A stretch of DNA of 64,000 nucleotides from Stratiolaelaps scimitus (lineage: Eukaryota; Arthropoda; Arachnida; Mesostigmata; Laelapidae), in contig JABWDB010000021.1 in NCBI GenBank assembly GCA_019614645.1, forward strand, positions 3,038,001-3,102,000, read 5' to 3'. The position numbers and the translations under genes are program-made. Positions 49,001 to 58,000 of the stretch are shown here, in pieces (position 1 is the first letter of the stretch; each line of letters begins with the position of its first letter). A model generated the notes under the pieces. It was not told the DNA's origin. It made no database searches and worked only from the letters and a program-made list of their open reading frames with translations.

Positions 49001-52000
49001 ACCTCACCTGGGCCTCCCCGGACGTCTCCCTCGAATTGCCGACTGGAGGGTTGACTGGGAGTCCCTCTTCGACCACGCTTTTATTAGTTACTAGATACCT
49101 CCCCCCCCCGGGGTGGCCCGTCGCCGCGACTGATAGATCCCGGGAGGCTTCAGAGCGAAATAACCCGTCGGGTGGAAACTCGACCCGACTATTCCGCCGA
49201 AGCAGTCTCAACGATGCTGGAGGACGCCAGTCGGGCAGCCTCCTTGGGAAGATGCCGGGGTTCCCACACAAGGACACCCGAAGTTCTGGGGGAACCAGCA
49301 GATCGCCCTGGCCTGGATGAAGTGCCACCAGCTCAGGCGTTCCCTTACACGCGCACGCGCTCGCCACCCAACCGACGTCCCGGCGTTGGAAGCACAACAC
49401 CGCGCCGCCTGCAAGATACTCAAGAGGGAGATCGAGGAGCTGGCGTCGGCTCTGCCACGAGGTCAACTCCAACCCCTTCGGGCACCAGGTGGTCTTTAAA
49501 AGGATGGTCGATGGCATCCTAGGAACAAGATCCTTCCCACAAAAATGGAAAGGAGCTAAGCTGGGCCTCATTCCGAAGCCGGGGAAACAGGCCGGAGAGC
49601 CGTCGCCATACCGCCCAATCTGTATGCTGACGTGCCTCTCCAAGGCGGTGGAGCACGTCATCAACGGATGAATGAGGACCGAAACGGAAGAATGAGGACC
49701 GAAATGGAAAGCTGAGCGACCCTGTCACCCGATTGATTCAGACCGGGCCACTCTACTCTCTAGGTCATCAAAAAGATCGTTGGGAGCGCTACAGAGGAGA
49801 GGGCGAGACCACAATCATCGCGGGGCCACTGTCTGGTGCTCATGGTGGACGTTAAGAACGCCTTTAACACTATCTCGTGGGATGCTGTTAACAACGCCCT
49901 CGAGCGGGCGTCTCTTTCCCCATACCTCAGGCGGGTGCTAGCGTCCGATCTCTCAGATCGCAACGTGGTGTTCGCGGGCAGAAGGTACAAGGTCTGTGAG
50001 GGAGTCCCTCAGGGTTAGGCTCTCGGACCGACGCTCTGGAATATCGCATACGACTGCGTCCTCCGGCTCAACTACCCCGCGTCTCTGACCTCCTGTGCTT
50101 ATGACGACGACCTGGCCCTCATAATCAGAGAACGTGATGACCGGCTCCTTCAGTATGCGGCGAATTCGGCAATGGCCAACGTCATGGTGTGCCTCCACGC
50201 CCTGGGACTGGAACTTCTACCGGCCAAGACTGAGGCGGTGGTGCTCAACGGATGGAAACGTCAGCCGAGCATCGAGCTCACCGGCCATAGTTTCAAGCCA
50301 ACGAAGACAGCCAAGCACTTGATGGTTATTCCATTCTTGCAAGCATATACTTCGAGCGAAGGGAAGAATCGGAACTCGGTCCATTTACTACTTTGGTAGA
50401 GCGAGTTCCGATTCTTGCTCGGTAGAGCAAGTCACTGCGCAATCGGATCATCCGATGATCCGTATTGCATCCACCTTGATATTCTTGAACTGTTTGACTA
50501 GGTTCACTAAACGGTCCCCGCAAGCCATTGCCGTAAAGTAATATGCAAGTAGTCCCAGGTAGTCTTCCAAGCTAACGATATCCGGAATTTTGGCGTGTGG
50601 GCCACGCGGTATCAAGCAAATACCGTACGTGAGGCTTGATACGTTGTCAATCATCTAGTCCTTGACCTTGAACAAACTAAAACTTACTGTGACCTCCCGA
50701 GCCCTGGCAAACAACGAACCCTTTCTCTAGAAGTCGTCAGCGGCGCTCCTCACTCGTTCCAACGAACCCAATAAATCACTAATCAGAGAGCACAGACAAC
50801 GCTTGCTTGAAACAGGTCTCCCTGTTTGTGTATGAGCGACCTGCTATGGAAATCGGCGAATGGCGAACGAGCCCAATCACGAGAGCCATTGCAGGATACT
50901 ACGCTTGCAGCAATAATAATACTCCCTGCTTAAGTGTGTCTAAATGTACATGGTTTTACGTTACTTTACAGTTCAGCGGAGCGAGATTTTATCACACGTA
51001 ACTCCTGCTAATAAATATTGGCTAGAGAGGCAGAAGAGGTATTCACTATAAATAATAATATTATTATTATTATTAAATATTATTATTATTATTATTATTA
51101 TTATTATCATGGTTAATATAATCTGGTATTCGCTACCGCTAGCCACCCTTCATTGTCCTGAGTTGAACCATGTCCAGAACGAAATTTTCTTCGGCCGGCT
51201 ACAAACGATTGAAACAGTGCAACCTGGGCGAATTTCGCGTTACTCACGCCTCCTTTAGTTGAGCTATCCACGCATATCTACTCTTGTCAATTAGTGCTCA
51301 CTTCCGTTTGAATGTACCCCAAAACAGTCCCCCCCCCTTCCCATACTCCTGCAGGTGCCTAAATCAATTTAATAATAGAACGTGGACTCAATTCCAAACA
51401 CCCGCTCGATATTGCTGCAACCAGCCTTTGACCCATAGACGACTGAATCTTAGGCGGTCGCTATTTATTTCACACCTGTTCATTCCTGTTATTGCACCTC
51501 AATCAGAGCCAGAGGAAGACTTTCGTCGTCTTGAATTCCTTTTGGGTTGGGGTTCGCAACATATTCCACTGATGATGACAGTGTGCTGCTTTGTGTAGGC
51601 AAAAAATGCGAACGCTCGGTTTAGATCAACGTAGTTCGCTGGGGGACTTCCGTCGTCACACAACAGCGTTACCACACAGGCCGTGGCAGCAGCTGCTGTT
51701 GTTCCTTTCTGATCGACCGTCACATGAGTTTGGTGCTCTACGCGCACCTCAAATCCTTTCACCATCTGGGGACAGTGGGCATAGGTTTCCGTCAGGGGCG
51801 AGCGGAGTAACAAGCGTTAATAAGAAAATTTGTAATAAGAAAATAGTAGCACCTGCATTATCTATCATTTGCAATGGAATATATGGATTGCAATTGTGAA
51901 GAAATTACAGTGAATGCCATTTCGAAGCGGACCTTCACCGAGTCGTTTACTTAGCTGGAATAGGCGCACTTACATGCAACAGCGAGAATAACAGCGTAAC

Positions 52001-55000
52001 TTAGCTGGGATTCGAATCCTTGGTGAGCTTGAAATATCACCCCCCCCCCCCCCCCGCTGTGGCAAATGAACCATTCAATGGTACTAACTAAGTGACATTG
52101 CTATTTATATAGCTATTAAAAAATACAATCTATACAAATAGACACAGTCTCAATAAGGCGCGCGCGAAGAATGGAGACCTTGGATGGCTTTTTGCATATA
52201 AAGGCCTCAAGCATTTTCGATGTCACAGCCGACGCTAGGGGGAAACACTACAAGACTCTTCTCTCACGGCAATGTCAAGCTAGACAATCTTCGATGGCTT
52301 CTAAAGCGCCTCCTGGTGGCAGTTATTAACGCCACCGACGACACAATGTCACAAACAACATGCATGCATGTAACGGGTACACAGAAAAGCTCAACTTGGT
52401 TTTCACAAGGAATGCCACAATGACTGAATGACCAGTACCAAACATTATCCGAAAAGTAAACTGGGACGCATCGTCTTTCAACGTAAACGCTGGCAATCAT
52501 ATTTACGAGCACTGCCTTATCGGACTACTAAAATAAAATTCAGGATTGTCAAAATCAAAAGCATTACGACCGCCGAAAACCACCGGTAATGTCGCGCCTC
52601 AAGTTTTCCTTAGCGCAAGTTCTCCTTTCGGATTCAAGGATAAGACAGTATAACCGCCCTTTGCCAGATCAGATTGATCCGACTGGTTCAATCAACGTTT
52701 TTATGCGTGCCGACATATTTCTAATTGTGCTGCTTTCAGTCGCAGCGACTAACAATCTTGAGGACGCACTTTTTGTAGGATACAGTTATTATCCATCTTG
52801 CTTTTTCGCCTTGAGATTTTGTCACGATCATACGTTTTGGTTGATACTTTTCATTTCTGTTGTTATGGCTTCCTCACCATCTTTTCCCGGGCGCCCCTTT
52901 GACTCATGGCGACGGTTGATGCACGGCCACCGCCGACTGACACTGAGATCGCTAGTGGGTACTTGCATAAGGACATTCGAAGCAGGATACCACGTTTAGA
53001 ACGCACGGTATACGCATGTGACATAGGTGGATTATATGCAACCCTCACCCGGCCCTTCTATAAATAGCAATGCCAAAAGGAGACGAAATTGGTGGAGCAA
53101 GAGCAAGAGGAATGATGGTACTCAATCTCAATTCAAGTTATCTGGTGAAAATTTCTGAGCATTAGCAGACAATGGAATCCAATTTTATTTCGTTGGGAGG
53201 CGATCGCCTTATACTCGCCGCTATCTGCCATCTTGGAAATAAAAAAATATATAAAGGAGATCCGCTTAATCATTCTGACTCTGCATTATTTGGCTATAGT
53301 CCGTCACGATCCACGCTAAACAAAGTTATATTGCAAAATACAATCTCAATGCAAATAACACTATTGTATATTCAATTTGCATGTGTTTATTGCTTACAAT
53401 TCTTTGTAAACGTGTACGCTAAACAATACAAGAGGTCGTCCAAAGGAAAACCTCATCTCAATATCAGGTCTGCACCTTCTTAGAGGCTAATCGCAACTTA
53501 GCATGGGAATTGCCAAATCGTTGACCTCCGGTGCCTTTGCTTACAACGGCTTAGTGCAAAGACCCGAAAACGACAGCAAATGATTAGCAGGAAACAGAAA
53601 AAAGACGAATGATCTATCCAGAACGATATGAATCGAGGAAGGCGCCGGCAGCAATGACGCACCTTCATTGGCTATGATCGCGGTCGCGGCTGCTGCCTTT
53701 GTACCAATCTCGTCCACATCAATAACTGCCTGATGGACGACGTCGGAGACGGACACCGAATTCTCGATCTATGACAAAATGCAGAAAGTACACACACAAA
53801 CCACGAAGAACAAAAGTGAACACCCCTTCTTCTGGTTAGTGGTGGCCACTTGAGACATCGGATCAGGTGTCTTTCGGTGCATTACGACGCAATAACCTTC
53901 GCGGAATGGAACACGGTGAAACCTAGATTTCATCTCGCCTACATGATCACATCTCCAATGCAGCTGTGTAAATGACCTGTGATTATATATCATTTGACAT
54001 TCATTCTTAAGCAACTTTGTGTGCACCGAATGTAAAGCTCTATTAGGTGTATAACTAATATGAGCTCATCATTATGACAGGCGAAAAGCCTCGATTCTCC
54101 AGTGTAGATTTTCATTCTCGCAGACACTCATTCTCTTCACTTAGATTTGATAGGTCTGCCTTCAAACTGCTTAGTTGAGATTAGCCCAGGACTGCAGGCG
54201 GCCTTTGGAATAACATCATGCGCAGTTCATTTTCTGACGCGCTGGTCTCTGTCGGCGACTTCAACAATTTCACGTTGTTCACTCATTGTAACATCAGAGA
54301 GCGCCAGAGAGAACCGATGTTAATTCTTAACTTCCCAACAGAAACGTCGTGTTTTCTACTTGGATACAATACGAAGACAAGTAATTTTAGACCGGTCACA
54401 ATAATACCGATAATAATAATACTGATTTCTTGTGACAGTAGCCCAAACAGTCCAAAATCCCACGCTCATCAGATGTGCCGTCCCTACAGTAACTGGACTT
54501 CGAATTGAAGACTCCTATTCGAGCTCGTCTATTAATGGTATACGCATTTATTAGGTCCACAACGTGTCCCACAAGATGAACAACCCACTCACCAAAGTTA
54601 TTACCACAAGGTCATAGGCGATGACTCGCGAATGTCAACCTTGTTTACATATTCAGAAGCTAAATAGTAGCCTTTCCCCATCCTACCTATTGTGCGTCTT
54701 CTTGAGGGTCACTGCAGAATCCCATAAAAGCCACATTGCCGTCTGCTGGCGACAGGAAGAAGGCGAATGGTCGGTCCAACTTGACGACGATCGGAGGTGG
54801 TGAGGGCATAGGTAATGAACACAACATAACCCCGATAGCCGTTGCTGCGGCAGCTTCGGTACCTTTTTCGTCGACAATGATAACCGCTTGATGGATGATG
54901 CTGGACACGGCCACCTGAGCAGCGATCTGAGAGATAAATTCCGAGCGGATCACATAGACAGATAGAGACAGAGCAAACACCGTACTGGTTAGTGCCCAGA

Positions 55001-58000
55001 TCTATCGTGGCGTACGTTGCCTCTGCCGGCGGTTAAAGCGGGGGACTTAGAAGAGGTCGTCGCATACGTCGTGATACAGCTCGCTGAGTGCTCTTTGCCT
55101 GCTATATGATGTTGTTTCATCTTTGTTTTACCTTTATTTGTAGGATCGATCGAGTATGGAAGTACACGATGTATGTGGATACGAACTGGGCGACAACAGA
55201 ACGTACAACACCTTTAACACGCATACACCACGAGCATCATTGTTGAGTTGGATTGAGGGCAGCCGATGATGCCGATAAACAACTTAACACTTCGGGGACG
55301 TCATCGGAGAGTACCCCCCGGTATCTCGGGTGTTGTCTATATGACTTTTTTTTGTCTAATAAATTGGGCACGTTGTGCAAAATGTGTTCATTGCCACCTT
55401 GTGCATGAATACAAGAGGGGAAATTCGATGAAGGAATTTCGTCCGAACACTCTTCACTTGGTTATCTTAGTTTGTTAAGCCACCAGTGTTTCATGCAGAC
55501 TCCCGTAAACGTCGCCGCTGTCTCGTGAGTCCCTCGTTGACATCGCTTGCTCTTGATCGATGGCTAAATATGGACACTTCTACCTGATTTTTCTCACGTG
55601 AGAAATTCCTTGGGTTTTCAACACCACAACTTATACAGCAGGATTTTATACGATACGTCAGTTACGTCGAGCTTTATGCGATACCACAGCCTATCTTCAA
55701 AGTTCAGTCATCCACCAATAAATACATTTGTTCCTTGAGACTTGAAATAGCCACTTGGGAAATTAGTACTGATTATTATTATTACTAATTTTCATATCCA
55801 TTCATGAGCTTCCAACCGAAGCATACCAATTTCACATTGCTGTGAAGCTGGTGAACTGGTCTGTTTTGTTTCTGACTGGTCTCATAAGAAGGCAACCTTG
55901 CAAAGCTCCTTAATTTTCCCATAAATGACGGACGGCGACCGATATTCTTAGCCGGCCCCAAAGGGTAGAGAATAGTTGGCCCAGAACGGTTAATCCGTCC
56001 AGTGAGGACCATTATTCGGATATTGCTTGCTGCAGGCGCTTCTCCATGCTCCTTTCATCCACTTCCGATAACAGCCGTTTGAATAGTCAAGGCGACGACC
56101 ACGGTGTGTCCGTGATTGAGAGCATGAACAGTTAGTTAAGGAGCCGAAATACTTGAATCATCTGTTCTTCTATGTTCAGGAAATCCGTTTAGGGTGAAGC
56201 TAATGAACCCTCGCGAAGATCTTGGCATGAAACACCCCACATCATCACCATACAAAGGATAACGTTGTCTAACGCATTTTGAATTTATCCCTGAAAATTG
56301 TTGAGATCATCGGAACTCTGGGTGAATAAGGGAAGGACTTTAAGTTCGAGCTCGTTGAAAAATCAGATAGCCTGGAGACAAAAGGCTCCGCTGTGGGGGA
56401 AACTGCGCACGGAACCCTAAGTCAGTGAAATCGATGGTCCCCCACAAGCAGACACCGTGATTCTCTCACCGAGTCGAAACCGCCATAGAAAGTTCCCGGT
56501 AGATTAATGACACATTGGCTTAAGTAAATGGCCGAACGAATGGAAAGGGTTGCCAGGTTTGGAAAGAGGAGTCTAGAAACAAAACAGATTGCAGCAGATG
56601 GGCACACACAATCCCTGTTCATAACGAACTCACAAGCCAACGTTGTCCACAGTGCCAAAAGCGTCAGTAAGAGCACGACGCATCTTCGTCGCGGCACACC
56701 ACCCAAATTAGACAATTCGCCTGTCTATACTGGGGAAGTTCTTTGGTTTGTCCCAACAAAATGCCCATAACCCTCTAGCCTTAAGACCTTGGGCTAATTC
56801 AGGTAGCGACACAAGAGAAAACTAAATTTTTCATAAACACTGCTGTTTGGCGCATTTCGATAACCGATTCGTTAGAACATACGAAGATGAATTAATAATG
56901 CTGACCTACCTGGGGGGCGAAACTACTTAATCGACGAACATCTATACATACGGCTAGTACAAACTAAAGCCATTGTTATCACACATTACTCAAGGTACTC
57001 GATATTAGACTATAGAGAAAGGTTTGGAAAAAATTAGTGTATAATTTGAGAATGTAACCCCCGTATATTGATATCATTTGCAAAAAGGATCAGGTTGAAA
57101 TTTTCTTTCTGGTTATTCAACTCTGATTTCACAATCATGTGTCGTAAATAAGCGTCGCACTAAAAACCTCCCACCACCAAAGCACGTTTATCACTACGAA
57201 TATAGCCTATTTTAAGATCATTTGATAGGGCGTCAGGGTTTGTGATAAGATTAAAAATACAGTGTTCTGAAAAGTTCTGTATTATCAATTGCGCAGTCGA
57301 CCCTCGACACAGATTGTATCCTCTGTGTATAGGCCACGTGGGACTAGTCTCTTTCAGCGCAGACTTTATTCTGTTCTTCAGGCTCTGACGACGCTAAGCT
57401 ACAACTTGGATTTAAGTGGCCCAAAACGATCACCTGAGCTTCGTGAAAACTTACAAACATAGCACCACAAAAATTCATAGTTCACCATATCCTGAAGCCG
57501 AAAAAAGGTCCTAACCAATTGAGCACTCGAGTTCGGAAGATCAAATCCTCAATGAAAACAAGCTGATACCGAATCTCAGTCGAATCCCTCACACACATTT
57601 CGCTTTGGCTGCAATGCTAAAGCAAGGCAGCATCGCCTCCCAGCACATACAAAAAACAAGCGTCTGAGTGGGCATGGAGGCATGATGACTTACAATTTGA
57701 TAATTTTGCAGCCTGCAGTAGCTGTCACTGCCTACGAATCCCTTAAGGCAATCCCAGGCGCTCATCAGAGTATGAAATAACTTATACATATGGACAGACC
57801 GAACTAACCTGCGAGCCACAATGATCGAGATTCCATAAGGGCGAAGGCATCGCAAATAAATATCTCTACTATTCATATACAGATAGTAAATAAGATGTAT
57901 GAATGACTATTGTTACGTTGTGTTTCCTAATGTGGAATACGTCGTCAGTGCCCCAGTTCCTGAGCGCTGCGCCATTCTGTTGCAGCAGTAAAGAGCGCTA

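Noticed and set aside
48984..49664. Minus-strand frame of 226 codons
   Set aside because: Antisense shadow of the plus-strand R1-like LINE, whose endonuclease and RT motifs are clear.
52003..52020. tRNA T-arm-like GGATTCGAATCC
   Set aside because: The flanking bases do not pair as a T stem and no other tRNA arm is present.
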